DNA of 64,000 nt from Vibrio sp. Isolate32 (GCF_022397955.1 NZ_JAKEUQ010000013.1:1-64000); one strand, 5' to 3'; positions 8,853 to 18,802 are shown, numbered from the stretch's first letter. Notes: generated by a model not told the origin, from the letters alone. Numbers and translations: made by a program.

Positions 8853-9728
8853 CTAATTGCAGTGTTGTTTTTGTAAACTATCAGGTAATTGAGCAACGTT
8901 CCATTGCTGGCAGCCCCATGCCAATATCTCATCGATTGAAGCCTCACAAACGTCATTAGGAACTTCAAAACCTAAGAACTGCATGGCATTGAGCAGTGTT
9001 GGTTTAGGGTTATCGAGGTCAATAGCCGTGGCGTGGTTCTGCTTTGATAGTTTATTGCCAGACGCATCGGTCACTAATGGCAAGTGTAAGTAGCTCACTG
9101 TATTTTGCTTCAGTGTCTTATAAAGACTAATTTGGCGGCCTGTCGGTTCGATGAGATCAGCGCCTCTTACCACCTCAGTTACGCCTTGCTCGATATCATC
9201 AAGTACCACGGCCAAGTTATAAGCAAACAAGCCATCGCGGCGTTTGATGATGAAATCTTCTTTAGCCAATGCTTTAGGGATTTGAATGGTGCCATGGCGA
9301 ACATCGTCGAATGACTCGATTGGGAAATCCATACATAAACGCACAGCTTGCTCGCCAGTATCAATTAACCCAGCCTGTCGACAATGGCCATTATAGAAAC
9401 CACCCAAGGCTTTTATCTGTTTGCGCGTGCATTGGCAGTAGTAGGCCTGGTTGTCAGTCACCCATTGATCAATTTGTGCTTGGTATAGGTCGTGTCGTTG
9501 GCTCTGATAAATGACTTTGCCATCCCAAAATAGGTGGTAAGCCTCAAGCGTCTTAAGAATCAGGTCTGCAGCGCCAGCCATCTCTCTTGGCGGATCTAGG
9601 TCTTCCATGCGGACTAACCATTGTCCCTGATGAGACTTTGCTTGGAAGTAGCTGCCAAGAGCAGCAACCAGTGAGCCAAAATGAAGAGGACCTGACGGTG
9701 ATGGTGCAAAGCGCCCGATATAATTCAT
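8853..9728 (-). CDS. gluQ: Glutamyl-Q tRNA(Asp) synthetase
   Basis: This truncated glutamyl-tRNA synthetase paralogue attaches glutamate to queuosine in the anticodon of tRNA-Asp. The HIGH-type motif appears as PSPSGPLHFGSL (residues 10-20). A zinc-binding pattern CQCTRKQIKALGGFYNGHC follows near 100-118, and a KMSKS-like KLSKQ near 225. The 291-residue length is about half that of GltX because the anticodon-binding domain is missing, which is diagnostic. It lies between dksA and pcnB, as in E. coli, where dksA-gluQ form an operon. Confidence 0.94.
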   Translation of the reverse strand: MNYIGRFAPSPSGPLHFGSLVAALGSYFQAKSHQGQWLVRMEDLDPPREMAGAADLILKTLEAYHLFWDGKVIYQSQRHDLYQAQIDQWVTDNQAYYCQCTRKQIKALGGFYNGHCRQAGLIDTGEQAVRLCMDFPIESFDDVRHGTIQIPKALAKEDFIIKRRDGLFAYNLAVVLDDIEQGVTEVVRGADLIEPTGRQISLYKTLKQNTVSYLHLPLVTDASGNKLSKQNHATAIDLDNPKPTLLNAMQFLGFEVPNDVCEASIDEILAWGCQQWNVAQLPDSLQKQHCN

Positions 9729-9872
9729 ATGTGAACAACCTAATCTAGAGGATACCGCAGTAGCCGATTTTTAAGACGTTTAATGTATTTCATACATGCA
9801 GCGAGTACTTCTGCTGTTTAGCACTCGTTTTAACACTGCTCATTGCTATCTAAGGTATCTCGCTTAGGCAGC

Positions 9873-9905
9873 AAACAAAAAAGGGAGCCAAAGCTCCCTT
9901 TCTTT
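9873..9905 (-). terminator. Terminator downstream of dksA
   Basis: AAGGGAGC and GCTCCCTT arms form a hairpin that continues into a run of T on the minus strand. It lies just 14 bp past the dksA stop codon. It may attenuate read-through from dksA into gluQ. Confidence 0.85.
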
Positions 9906-9918
9906 ACATCCGCAAGTA

Positions 9919-10365
9919 TTAACCTTGCATTTGTTTCTCTTTGATCTCTGCAAGTGTTTTACAGTCAATACAAAGGTCAGCAGTTGGACGAGCTTCAAGG
10001 CGACGAATGCCAATCTCGATACCGCAAGAATCACAGAAGCCGAAATCATCTTCTTCGATCTTGTCTAGTGTCTTCTCAATTTTCTTGATTAGACGACGCT
10101 CACGGTCACGGTTACGTAGCTCTAGGCTGAATTCTTCTTCTTGAGAAGCACGGTCAACTGGGTCTGGGAAATTCGCTGCTTCGTCCTGCATGTGGTGCAC
10201 AGTACGATCAACTTCTTCCCTGAGCTGGTTGCGCCAAGCTGCTAAAATTTTTGTAAAATGTTCCGTTTGCTCAGGTGACATGTATTCTTCACCTGGCTTT
10301 TCTTGGTACGGTTCAACACCTGCGATGGCTAGGATGCCTAGCGCTTTTTTCTTAGATTCTGGCAT
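9919..10365 (-). CDS. dksA: RNA polymerase-binding transcription factor DksA
   Basis: DksA enters the RNA polymerase secondary channel and, with ppGpp, adjusts rRNA and amino-acid promoter activity. The 148-residue protein has the coiled-coil arm at about residues 35-105, with Asp68 and Asp71 at the tip in DPVDRASQ. It also has a four-cysteine zinc finger (Cys111, Cys114, Cys132, Cys135; CDSC and CIDC). The C-terminal half is nearly identical to E. coli DksA as I remember it. The order sfsA-dksA-gluQ-pcnB is conserved with E. coli. Confidence 0.97.
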   Translation of the reverse strand: MPESKKKALGILAIAGVEPYQEKPGEEYMSPEQTEHFTKILAAWRNQLREEVDRTVHHMQDEAANFPDPVDRASQEEEFSLELRNRDRERRLIKKIEKTLDKIEEDDFGFCDSCGIEIGIRRLEARPTADLCIDCKTLAEIKEKQMQG

Positions 10366-10500
10366 ACAGCATCTCCTATTTACACCTAGTCAACTGCAAA
10401 GCAGCTAATTTTAAGGCGGGTATCTATAGCAGAAAGAACGAATGGTGGCAAATACTCTTATTCAAACTTGCAATCAATGTGATTTGTTCAACATCTTTGT

Positions 10501-11226
10501 TCAGTTACTGATAAATTCAACAGATTGTTTTAGTTGTATTTGAGTACTGCTGAGCTCTGCTTTGTAGCAAAGCACTTCAACTCCAGCGTCTTGTGCTTGT
10601 TTTAGTAATAACGAATATTTGGCGTCTATATGGTGTGCCGCAGACACTTTTTCAATACCTGAATGTAAAACAGTGAATAAAAGTACGGCTCTATTTCCAG
10701 ATTCGACCATTTCTGTGAGTTCACGCAGATGTTTTTGGCCTCTGGTTGTCACCGCATCAGGGAAAAAACCTTGCCCCTCAGTTGAGGTCTCTTGTTCATC
10801 GAGTAAGGTGATGCTTTTTACTTCGATATAGCAAGGCGGCTTTTCGTTATCTTCAAGCAGAATGTCAATTCGACTATTCTCGCTACCATATTTCACTTCG
10901 GTTCGTAACGCGTTATAACCTAAGAGTTCAACTATAGTCTTATTTTCAATTGCTTCCACTGCTAGCTGGTTTGCTCGCGCAGTATTTACACAAATCCGGT
11001 GACCTTTGTCCGTTTCTGAGATCTCCCAGCTGTTTGGGTACTTTCTTTTTGCATTATCGGAGGTTGAATACCACACCGTATTACCCGGAGTCGCGCATCC
11101 TGTCATCGCTCCAGTATTGGCACAGTGAATAGTACGCTCGCTGCCGTCGGGAAGTTTGATGTCAGTGAGGAAACGTTTGTAGCGTTTGATAAGAGTCGCT
11201 GACTCTAATGGCGGATTGAACTGCAT
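10501..11226 (-). CDS. sfsA: Sugar fermentation stimulation protein SfsA
   Basis: SfsA is a conserved protein first linked to maltose metabolism in E. coli; its biochemical role is unsettled. The 241-residue sequence shows family blocks [16 protein letters not shown] (about residues 34-49), [12 protein letters not shown] and [11 protein letters not shown]. The D..E..EVK pattern resembles a restriction-endonuclease-like nuclease fold, as noted for the family. It is upstream of dksA and divergent from hrpB with only 34 bp between start codons. The two promoters must therefore overlap each other or the opposite gene. Confidence 0.93.
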   Translation of the reverse strand: MQFNPPLESATLIKRYKRFLTDIKLPDGSERTIHCANTGAMTGCATPGNTVWYSTSDNAKRKYPNSWEISETDKGHRICVNTARANQLAVEAIENKTIVELLGYNALRTEVKYGSENSRIDILLEDNEKPPCYIEVKSITLLDEQETSTEGQGFFPDAVTTRGQKHLRELTEMVESGNRAVLLFTVLHSGIEKVSAAHHIDAKYSLLLKQAQDAGVEVLCYKAELSSTQIQLKQSVEFISN

Positions 11227-11260
11227 ATTACTTATTTAGACGGGTAGGTTTTTATGTACA

Positions 11261-13756
11261 ATGTTGCCAACATTACACCACAAGGTTCTCCCATTGCCAC
11301 AACTGCCCATAGAAGCTGTGATGCCAGATTTGCTCGCTGGCGTAGAAACACACACTCAACTTATTCTAAAGGCCGCTCCCGGTGCGGGTAAGTCAACATT
11401 CTTCCCTTTACAGTTAGTTAAGACCAACGCCGTTCAAGGCAAAATCATCATGCTTGAACCAAGGCGGTTGGCTGCAAGAAATATTGCCACTTACTTAGCG
11501 AGCCAATTGGGAGAAAAAGTCGGGGAGAGCGTCGGTTTTAGAGTTCGTGGTGAATCTAAAACCAGCAGTGCAACTCGCTTGGAGATCGTTACCGAAGGGA
11601 TCATGACCAGAATGATCCAAACTGACCCAGAACTCACCGGGGTCGATATGGTGATCTTCGATGAATTCCATGAGCGCAGTATTCATGCGGATACGGCATT
11701 GGCGTTTAGCTTGGAGATCCAAGAAGCGCTACGTGACGATCTGAAAGTGATAGTGATGTCGGCCACTTTAGATCAACAAGCTCTGCAGTCCTTGTTGCCA
11801 AAGGCTAAGTATGTTGAGTCGCAAGGTCGCACTTTTCCGGTTGAATGCCGTTACCAGCCTTTGGGTACTAATGATTACTTGGCACCTAAAATGGCTAACG
11901 TGATTCGTTCTTTAATGGAGAAGGAGTCGGGGTCACTATTGGCGTTCCTGCCTGGAGTCTCTGCAATAAAGCAGGTGGAAACTCAGTTAGAAAACTTAGC
12001 CAGTGATATTGATGTTTGTCCTTTATACGGGCAACTCAGCTTTCCTCAACAGCAGAAAGCGATCGCGCCATCAGAGAAAGGGCGTCGAAAGGTGGTATTG
12101 GCCACCAATATCGCGGAAACCTCTTTGACTATCGAAGGTATTCGATTAGTAGTGGATTCAGGGCTTGAAAGAGTCGCTAAGTTTGATTTGAAAACTGGTA
12201 TCACCAAGCTCGAGCAAGTCAAAATTTCGCAATCTTCTGCTGAGCAGCGTGCGGGGCGTGCTGGGCGAATTGAAGAAGGGCTGTGCGTTCGTTTGTACAG
12301 CGAAACGCAGTTAATGCAGCAACCCGCTGTACCAGAGCCTGAGATTCTCCATTCAGACCTCTCCTCGCTGGTGGCAGAGTTGACCCAATGGGGCGCAGTA
12401 AATGCGGATGAATTGCAATGGCTCGATGTTCCACCACGAGCCTCTATTGAGCAAGCTAAGCAACTGCTGCAAAGTCTTGAGCTATTAGACACTCATGGTC
12501 AATTTACCCCGCTAGGTAAGCAAGCGCAGCGATTAGGTCTTGAGCCGCGAATTGCAAGCATGCTGATTAAAGCGCAGCAGGGCAAAGCCTTGTTGAATGT
12601 TGCTATTGTTGCTGCCGCTTTATTGGAAGAACCAGAGCGCAATGTCACGGATATTCAGCATTCGCTACATAGGCTAAAACAAAGAAAGCACTCGAAAAAT
12701 AGCGTTGTGATGCAGCGAGCGAAAAATCTCGCTAGCAAACTGAATCATCACTTAGATTTGTCACAACTTGACGAATCATTGCTACCATTGGTGCTTTGTT
12801 TTGCATTCCCTGACCGAATAGCTCAAGCAAGAAGTGCCAACAGTAATGCTTTTCTGTTAGCGAACGGCCACGGTGCAGAGGTGCGCGATGACGATCCATT
12901 GGCAAACAATGAATATATCGTGGTGATTGATTTGATGCGTAGCACTGGGCGTGCTAGTCAGATTTTCTTAGCGACGCCCGTTGATATTGCACAGTTAGAA
13001 GAAGCATTCCCTAAGCTTTTTGTTATTTCAGATTATGCTGACTGGGACGAAAAACGAGGCCGTTTAGTCGCAGAGCAAAGAGTGACTTTGGGTAAACTGG
13101 TTATAAGCACCAAGGCTTTACCTGCTCCTGATGCAAGTCAGATTAGCCAAGCGCTGTTGAATTACATCGCTCGATGTGGACTGGACCGTTTAAATTGGAC
13201 GCCATCGGCGAAGCAACTTGTTGAACGCGTGCGCTGCGCTCAACTTTGGATGCCGGAGCATGACTGGCCAGAAATGGACGATGCGAGCTTAGTTGAACAT
13301 CTTGATACTTGGCTATCGCCGTATTTGAATGGCATTAAATCTGCGAAAGGGCTGTCAAGCGTTTCGATTGAGCAGGCGCTTTCAGCCTATCTTGGTTGGC
13401 CTCTAAATCAAGAGATTGACCAGTGGTTGCCAACCCATTACGTGATGCCTACAGGCAGTAAAAAGGCGATCCGATACCAGTATCAATCTGAACCCGTGAT
13501 CTCGGTTCGAATGCAAGAGGTCTTTGGTGAGCAAGACTCACCATTGATAGCCCAAGGGCGTAAAAAGGTTGTGCTTGAATTACTTTCTCCTGCACAGCGA
13601 CCATTACAAATTACTCAGGATTTAGCTGGCTTTTGGGCTGGCGCGTACAAAGAAGTGCAAAAAGAGATGAAAGGCCGTTACCCAAAACATCCTTGGCCCG
13701 ATGACCCTGCTAACCATGTTGCAACCACTAAAACCAAACGACAGTTGAACCGATGA
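11261..13756 (+). CDS. hrpB: DEAH-box ATP-dependent helicase HrpB
   Basis: This is an RNA helicase-like protein of poorly known cellular role. Walker A APGAGKST lies at residues 39-46, the DEAH-type box reads DEFH (133-136), and SAT follows near 166. Helicase C motifs are visible as LATNIAETSLTIEGI and QRAGRAGR. The C-terminal HrpB-specific domain ends near PKHPWPDDPANH. Length (831) is close to the family value of about 810-825. Its last codons overlap the mrcB start by 4 bp, so the two genes are probably translationally coupled; the hrpB-mrcB order is shared with E. coli. Confidence 0.95.
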   Translation: MLPTLHHKVLPLPQLPIEAVMPDLLAGVETHTQLILKAAPGAGKSTFFPLQLVKTNAVQGKIIMLEPRRLAARNIATYLASQLGEKVGESVGFRVRGESKTSSATRLEIVTEGIMTRMIQTDPELTGVDMVIFDEFHERSIHADTALAFSLEIQEALRDDLKVIVMSATLDQQALQSLLPKAKYVESQGRTFPVECRYQPLGTNDYLAPKMANVIRSLMEKESGSLLAFLPGVSAIKQVETQLENLASDIDVCPLYGQLSFPQQQKAIAPSEKGRRKVVLATNIAETSLTIEGIRLVVDSGLERVAKFDLKTGITKLEQVKISQSSAEQRAGRAGRIEEGLCVRLYSETQLMQQPAVPEPEILHSDLSSLVAELTQWGAVNADELQWLDVPPRASIEQAKQLLQSLELLDTHGQFTPLGKQAQRLGLEPRIASMLIKAQQGKALLNVAIVAAALLEEPERNVTDIQHSLHRLKQRKHSKNSVVMQRAKNLASKLNHHLDLSQLDESLLPLVLCFAFPDRIAQARSANSNAFLLANGHGAEVRDDDPLANNEYIVVIDLMRSTGRASQIFLATPVDIAQLEEAFPKLFVISDYADWDEKRGRLVAEQRVTLGKLVISTKALPAPDASQISQALLNYIARCGLDRLNWTPSAKQLVERVRCAQLWMPEHDWPEMDDASLVEHLDTWLSPYLNGIKSAKGLSSVSIEQALSAYLGWPLNQEIDQWLPTHYVMPTGSKKAIRYQYQSEPVISVRMQEVFGEQDSPLIAQGRKKVVLELLSPAQRPLQITQDLAGFWAGAYKEVQKEMKGRYPKHPWPDDPANHVATTKTKRQLNR

Positions 13757-16152
13757 TGACCAAAATGTTAACGCCAAAAAAGGCACCACCTAAAAAAGCG
13801 CCAGCAAAGAAGTCACCAGCGACCAAAGCGAAACCAAGAAAGCCGAGAGCGGCCGCTAAGAAAGGCAAGTCGAAAGCGAAAAAGACGGGCAACAGAGGTT
13901 GGTTAAAGATCCTATGGGGCATCGCGTGGAAGGCTGGCTTAGCACTGGCTGCCTTGCTGTTGTTTGTCGGTATCTACCTAGACTCCGTAGTGAAGCAGCG
14001 CTTTGAGGGCCAGTTATTTGATTTACCAACGGTCGTTTATGCGCGTGTGTTGGATTTATCTCCTGGTACTCAGATTAGCCTTGTTCAGGTGAAGAATGAA
14101 CTGGATGTGCTGAATTACCGTAAGGTTAGCTCTCCTCGTCATCCTGGTGAGTATTCCTCTTCATCAACTAAAATTGAGATGATTCGCCGTCCGTTCGAGT
14201 TTGTCGATGGGCCGGAAGCCGATCGTCACGTGATGCTGCACTTCAATGGTAACGAGTTAACTCGTATTCAGTCGCTAGAGAAGAAAGGCGACATGGGGTA
14301 TTTGCGTGTTGAACCTAAGATGTTGGGTATGCTTGAGAAAAGCAATGATGAGCAACGTCTGTTCCTAAAACGTAACCAGTTCCCTGAAGTGATGGTCGAT
14401 GCTCTGCTGGCGACGGAAGATAGAAACTTCTACCAGCACGATGGGGTTTCACCTTTGGCGATTGCTCGTGCAATGGTGGTTAACGTTAAGGCAGGGCGCA
14501 CTGTACAAGGTGGTAGTACACTGACACAGCAGCTCGCGAAAAACCTGTTCTTATCTAGTGAACGTACGCTTTGGCGTAAGATTCGTGAGGCCTATATCGC
14601 GCTTATCTTGGATCATCGTTACAGCAAAGACCGTATTTTAGAGGCTTACTTAAACGAGGTTTACTTAGGCCAAAATGGCGGTGAAGCGATTCACGGTTTT
14701 GGTTTGGCTTCGCGTTTGTACTTCGGCCAACCGATTCAAGAATTGCGTATTGACCAGTTAGCCTTGCTGGTGGGTATGGTGAAAGGGCCATCGTATTACA
14801 ACCCAGTTCGCTACCCAGAGCGCGCAAAAACTCGACGCGATCTGGTTCTTCGCTTGTTGATGCAACAAGATATTTTGACCCCAAGACAATATGAAGAAGC
14901 AGCAAGCCGTGATTTGGACATTCAAGACAATCCGCGCATTGCCAGCCGTCAGCCTGCGTATTTCCAACAGGTCAACATCGAGCTGAAAAAGTACGTTGGT
15001 GATAGGTTCCAAGCGAAGAAAGGAATACGTGTTTTCACCTCTTTGGACCCGGTTTCACAAGACAAGCTAGAGAAGTCGATTGCTCGCAAGGTACCTGAAC
15101 TTTCGAAAACGGCAGGTGATAAATTAGAGGCTGCAGCGATCGCGGTAGATAGAAATACCGGTGAAATCCGAGCAATGGTCGGTGGTAAGCGTACTGGCTA
15201 TGACGGCTTTAACCGTGCATTGAATGCAAGCCGACCTATCGGTTCATTGGTGAAACCAGCGGTTTATTTGACTGCACTTGAGCAGCCAGAAAAGTACACA
15301 TTGGCAACGACCTTGATGGATACGCCACTTAGCTTAAAAGGCAGTAAGGGCAGTGTATGGAGCCCGAGAAACTTCGACCGAAAGTTCCGCGGCGAAGTGC
15401 CTTTATACGTGGCATTGTCTAAGTCCTATAACGTACCAACGGTACGTCTAGGGATGCAGTTAGGGATTGATAAGGTTTCCGATACTATAGGTAAATTGGG
15501 TGTCGATAAAAATGAGATTCGCCCAGTGCCATCGATGTTTTTGGGGGCGTTCTCTCTAACACCGTTCCAAGTGTCTCAGATGTTCCAAACGATCACCAAC
15601 TCAGGTCGTATTGCACCTTTGTCTGCGCTTCGTTCTGTGGTTGATAGTGACGGTGAGGTTTTATACCAATCTATCCCTCGCGTATCGCAGCGCGTTGATC
15701 AGCAAGCCGCTTGGCTAACCACTTACGCAATGAAACGCGGTGTATCTGAAGGTACAGGTCGATTCCTACAGAACCAGTTTGCATGGGCAGGACTAGCCGG
15801 TAAAACAGGTACCAGTAATGACAGCCGCGACAGTTGGTTTGTAGGTGTTGACGGGCGCGAAGTAACAACCATCTGGCTTGGACGTGATGATAATAAACCG
15901 ACTAAGCTTACTGGTTCTAGTGGTGCATTACGTGTCTACGCTGATTACTTGAAGCAGAGAACGCCTGAACAGTTACTACTGCCTTGGCCAAACGGAATCG
16001 CAACCGCGAGTTTCACTCGTACGTCTGACGGTGCGTTGGAATTTGATTGTGATGGCGCAGTTAAATTGCCGGTTTGGGATGAAAATGGAAACCTTAAAAA
16101 GGGTTGTGAAAGTCAACCAAAACAGTGGCTAAAAAAGCTTTTTCAATGGTAA
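13753..16152 (+). CDS. mrcB: Penicillin-binding protein 1B, bifunctional
   Basis: This class A PBP polymerises and crosslinks peptidoglycan at the inner membrane. A cytoplasmic tail of about 45 residues is extremely rich in Lys, Ala and Pro. A transmembrane helix follows at about residues 57-77, then a UB2H-like domain (about 85-175). The GT51 domain has Glu222 in ATEDRNFY and the QGGSTLTQQLAKN motif. The transpeptidase has Ser498-x-x-Lys501 (SLVK), Ser558-Tyr-Asn560 and KTGT at Lys684. The 799 residues are slightly shorter than E. coli PBP1B. It overlaps hrpB by 4 bp. UB2H is the docking site for the lipoprotein activator LpoB in E. coli. Confidence 0.95.
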   Translation: MMTKMLTPKKAPPKKAPAKKSPATKAKPRKPRAAAKKGKSKAKKTGNRGWLKILWGIAWKAGLALAALLLFVGIYLDSVVKQRFEGQLFDLPTVVYARVLDLSPGTQISLVQVKNELDVLNYRKVSSPRHPGEYSSSSTKIEMIRRPFEFVDGPEADRHVMLHFNGNELTRIQSLEKKGDMGYLRVEPKMLGMLEKSNDEQRLFLKRNQFPEVMVDALLATEDRNFYQHDGVSPLAIARAMVVNVKAGRTVQGGSTLTQQLAKNLFLSSERTLWRKIREAYIALILDHRYSKDRILEAYLNEVYLGQNGGEAIHGFGLASRLYFGQPIQELRIDQLALLVGMVKGPSYYNPVRYPERAKTRRDLVLRLLMQQDILTPRQYEEAASRDLDIQDNPRIASRQPAYFQQVNIELKKYVGDRFQAKKGIRVFTSLDPVSQDKLEKSIARKVPELSKTAGDKLEAAAIAVDRNTGEIRAMVGGKRTGYDGFNRALNASRPIGSLVKPAVYLTALEQPEKYTLATTLMDTPLSLKGSKGSVWSPRNFDRKFRGEVPLYVALSKSYNVPTVRLGMQLGIDKVSDTIGKLGVDKNEIRPVPSMFLGAFSLTPFQVSQMFQTITNSGRIAPLSALRSVVDSDGEVLYQSIPRVSQRVDQQAAWLTTYAMKRGVSEGTGRFLQNQFAWAGLAGKTGTSNDSRDSWFVGVDGREVTTIWLGRDDNKPTKLTGSSGALRVYADYLKQRTPEQLLLPWPNGIATASFTRTSDGALEFDCDGAVKLPVWDENGNLKKGCESQPKQWLKKLFQW

Positions 16153-16190
16153 AGTCATAACAGAAAACAATGACAAGGATAGCTTAAATA

Positions 16191-18530
16191 ATGATTTCTC
16201 GTTGGTTAGTGAGCGGCTTAGGTATGGTCGGTATTGTGATCAGCTTTCAACTGTTCGCAGCGACCGCGACGCAGGTTGATTTATCCGAACATGTTGAACT
16301 TGAACAAGATCATAAGAGGCCAACGGTCGCTGTTGTTCTCGCAGGTGGCGGTGCAAAAGGCGCTGCTCATATTGGCGTACTTAAAGCTCTCGAAGAGATG
16401 CAAATTCCGGTTGATTACATTACTGGTACCAGTATGGGTTCATATGTTGGCGGTCTTTATGCGACAGGTATGAGCGCAGAGGAGATTGAAAGCTTTATCT
16501 ATACGGTAGATTGGAATCATGGTTACCGTGACCGTGTAAACCGCAGTGATCGTCGTGTACGAGATAAAGAGTATGAAGATCGTTATCAACTGAATACCGA
16601 TCTTGGTTTAGGTTGGGGAGAAATTAAAGCCAAAAAAGGCGTGGTTCAAGGCCAGAATATGCTGCGTATTCTGCGTGAAACAACAGGTAACCTGTCGCCA
16701 CTCGACTCTTTTGACGATCTTGCTATTCCTTATCGCTCCGTCGCAACCGACATTATTAAACTAGAGGAAGTGGTCATTGATCATGGGCACCTAGTGGATG
16801 CCATGATGGCCAGTATGTCGGTACCCGGCGCGCTTCCCCCTTATTCCCTAGATGGTCGAATGTTGGTTGATGGCGGTGTCACTAATAATATGCCGGTTGA
16901 TGTTGCCAGAGCGATGGGTGCTGACATCGTGATCGCCGTTGATATCAGTTCAAATTATAAAGACAAAGAGGACTTTACAACCTTTTTGGCGGCTGCCGAA
17001 CAACTCTCTAACTACCTTGTTCGTCGTAGTACTCAAGAGCAAGCGGAAACATTGACCGATGACGATGTTTTCCTGCGCCCTGATGTTGGGCAAATGGATA
17101 CAACTGAATTTGATAAGATGCCGGCTGCCTATCAAGCGGGTTATAACGCTGCGATCCAGAATCGCTTTGAACTCTCCAAACTGTCACTCTCCAACGCAGA
17201 TTATCAGAAGTATATCGAGCATAAGCAACAAGCTCGAAAGCAGCTAAAACATGGCGACAAGACTGTCGTCGATAGGGTTGTCATCAACAACAATACTCAC
17301 TATTCAGATAAGTTGCTCGAAAACCGTTTAGACCTAGATTCTGGTAAGATCCTAAAGACCAGAGAAATTGAATCTAAAGTGCAAGATCTCTATGCACTTG
17401 ATAGATTTGAGTTGGTTACTTATGAGTTTGATTATGTTGGAGGTGAAGAGCAACTTCAAGTCGATGTGAACGAAAAGTCTTGGGGGCCAAATTACCTTAA
17501 TTTTCGATTCTTCCTCGAAGATGATTTCTCAACTACGAGCCAATATTCTATTGGTGTCTCTGCCAATTTTACCGATATCAACTCACACGGTGCTGAGTTA
17601 AGAACGAATTTAGAGATGGGTACGGATAAACGAATTGAGGCGGAAATATACTCGCCATTCTTTTCTAGTCAAAAATTGTTCACTTCAGCATCGGTTGTTT
17701 ACAGTAAGCAGAATCGAAACTTGCCAGCGGTTGAGGATGAAATTGGAGAGCCAACACTGGACGCAACGAAAGACTACTTTCCTATGACTTATAGCGAATA
17801 TGTCGGTGAATTAGCATTAGGCTATCAACCTACCTTGTGGCAGGAGCTGAAATTTGGTGTTCGTTATACTGATGGGGATGTTGAAGTATCGTCGCTACCT
17901 TCATTGGGCAGCGGCGGTTACAAGCGTATTGGTGGGTTCATTGGTTACCGACTGGATACTTTGGATAACTTCAGCCTACCGACCAAGGGTTACTTTGTAG
18001 ATTTAGAGTACCTTGTCTCTCATGATGATTTTGAGAATGACAGCTCTGTTGGTGAATCGGATTTAACGTCTGAGAGTGATACGGTTTATGAGTTTTCGGC
18101 TAATTTAATGGCTGCAAAGAGTATCGATAAGCATACTTTAGTCGGAAAGGTCGATTACGGTATTGTAGAGAGTAAGAACTCCATTTTCCCTATTGATCCC
18201 AAAGAGCTTGGTGGCTTTTTAAACCTGTCAGGTATTCCAAGGAATAGTATGATCGGTCAGAACTTGGCCTATACGAGCCTTATCTATCGTTACAAGTGGT
18301 TTGAAAATGACTTCGGCCTCTTTAAATCACCGTTCTACGTGGGCGCATCCATTGAGTATGGTGGCGTTTGGTCGAACAATGATTTGAAGCTTAATAAAGC
18401 ACCAATGTATACCGCGGGCTCGGTTTTCGCTGGTGTCGACTCCCCAATTGGGCCAATCATCTTGGCTTATGGACGCACGGAAGATAACTTCGATTCGGTT
18501 TACTTGATTGTTGGTACGTCTTACAAATAA
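16191..18530 (+). CDS. Patatin-like phospholipase with POTRA and Omp85-type barrel
   Basis: This is a probable outer-membrane lipase of the type Vd (PlpD-like) kind. A signal peptide covers about residues 1-24. The patatin domain (about 45-320) has the oxyanion loop LAGGGAKGAAH, the nucleophile Ser81 in GTSMG and the catalytic Asp227 in DGG. A POTRA-like stretch (about 355-425) and a roughly 350-residue region of alternating beta-strand pattern follow. Known family members such as P. aeruginosa PlpD have this layout. The barrel ends in SVYLIVGTSYK, not the usual terminal Phe. A ribosome-binding site AAGGA precedes the ATG by 10 bp. It follows mrcB by 38 bp and may share its transcript. Confidence 0.88.
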   Translation: MISRWLVSGLGMVGIVISFQLFAATATQVDLSEHVELEQDHKRPTVAVVLAGGGAKGAAHIGVLKALEEMQIPVDYITGTSMGSYVGGLYATGMSAEEIESFIYTVDWNHGYRDRVNRSDRRVRDKEYEDRYQLNTDLGLGWGEIKAKKGVVQGQNMLRILRETTGNLSPLDSFDDLAIPYRSVATDIIKLEEVVIDHGHLVDAMMASMSVPGALPPYSLDGRMLVDGGVTNNMPVDVARAMGADIVIAVDISSNYKDKEDFTTFLAAAEQLSNYLVRRSTQEQAETLTDDDVFLRPDVGQMDTTEFDKMPAAYQAGYNAAIQNRFELSKLSLSNADYQKYIEHKQQARKQLKHGDKTVVDRVVINNNTHYSDKLLENRLDLDSGKILKTREIESKVQDLYALDRFELVTYEFDYVGGEEQLQVDVNEKSWGPNYLNFRFFLEDDFSTTSQYSIGVSANFTDINSHGAELRTNLEMGTDKRIEAEIYSPFFSSQKLFTSASVVYSKQNRNLPAVEDEIGEPTLDATKDYFPMTYSEYVGELALGYQPTLWQELKFGVRYTDGDVEVSSLPSLGSGGYKRIGGFIGYRLDTLDNFSLPTKGYFVDLEYLVSHDDFENDSSVGESDLTSESDTVYEFSANLMAAKSIDKHTLVGKVDYGIVESKNSIFPIDPKELGGFLNLSGIPRNSMIGQNLAYTSLIYRYKWFENDFGLFKSPFYVGASIEYGGVWSNNDLKLNKAPMYTAGSVFAGVDSPIGPIILAYGRTEDNFDSVYLIVGTSYK

Positions 18531-18623
18531 TCATGCGTAGAGTCGTCATTTTAGTGCGTAAATAGCCAAAAATAGTGGGACTTTCGTCTTAACTTGCTAT
18601 GTTGGTCAAAATGATAAGATTTT

Positions 18624-18650
18624 AATTTAACGTTAAATTTGCTATTCTAC
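18624..18650 (+). promoter_or_regulatory. Candidate acnB promoter with palindromic operator
   Basis: A perfect 16-bp palindrome AATTTAACGTTAAATT (18624-18639) abuts an extended -10 motif, TG-C-TATTCT (18640-18648). This is a sensible promoter position about 150 bp before acnB. The palindrome would overlie the -35 region and could be a repressor site; its GTTAAATT half resembles ArcA boxes. Both assignments are inference. Confidence 0.4.
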
Positions 18651-18802
18651 CGCCCACAGTTTGGCCTCTATGACGCCGCTCATCAATACAAATTGAATGA
18701 CAAAAATGGCAATGGAGAGCCAAGTTTCCAAGGATGTTCACTTCTTTATTTTACTAACAATTATGAAGGTGAGAAGTGAACCGCAATGAGAGGAAAAAAG
18801 TC

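Noticed and set aside
8711..8968. 85-codon minus-strand ORF between pcnB and gluQ
   Set aside because: It overlaps the 3' end of gluQ in another frame, has no ribosome-binding site and no family resemblance.
13728..13922. 64-codon minus-strand ORF with hydrophobic residues
   Set aside because: It is the mirror of the Lys/Ala-rich start of PBP1B and arises from that codon bias.
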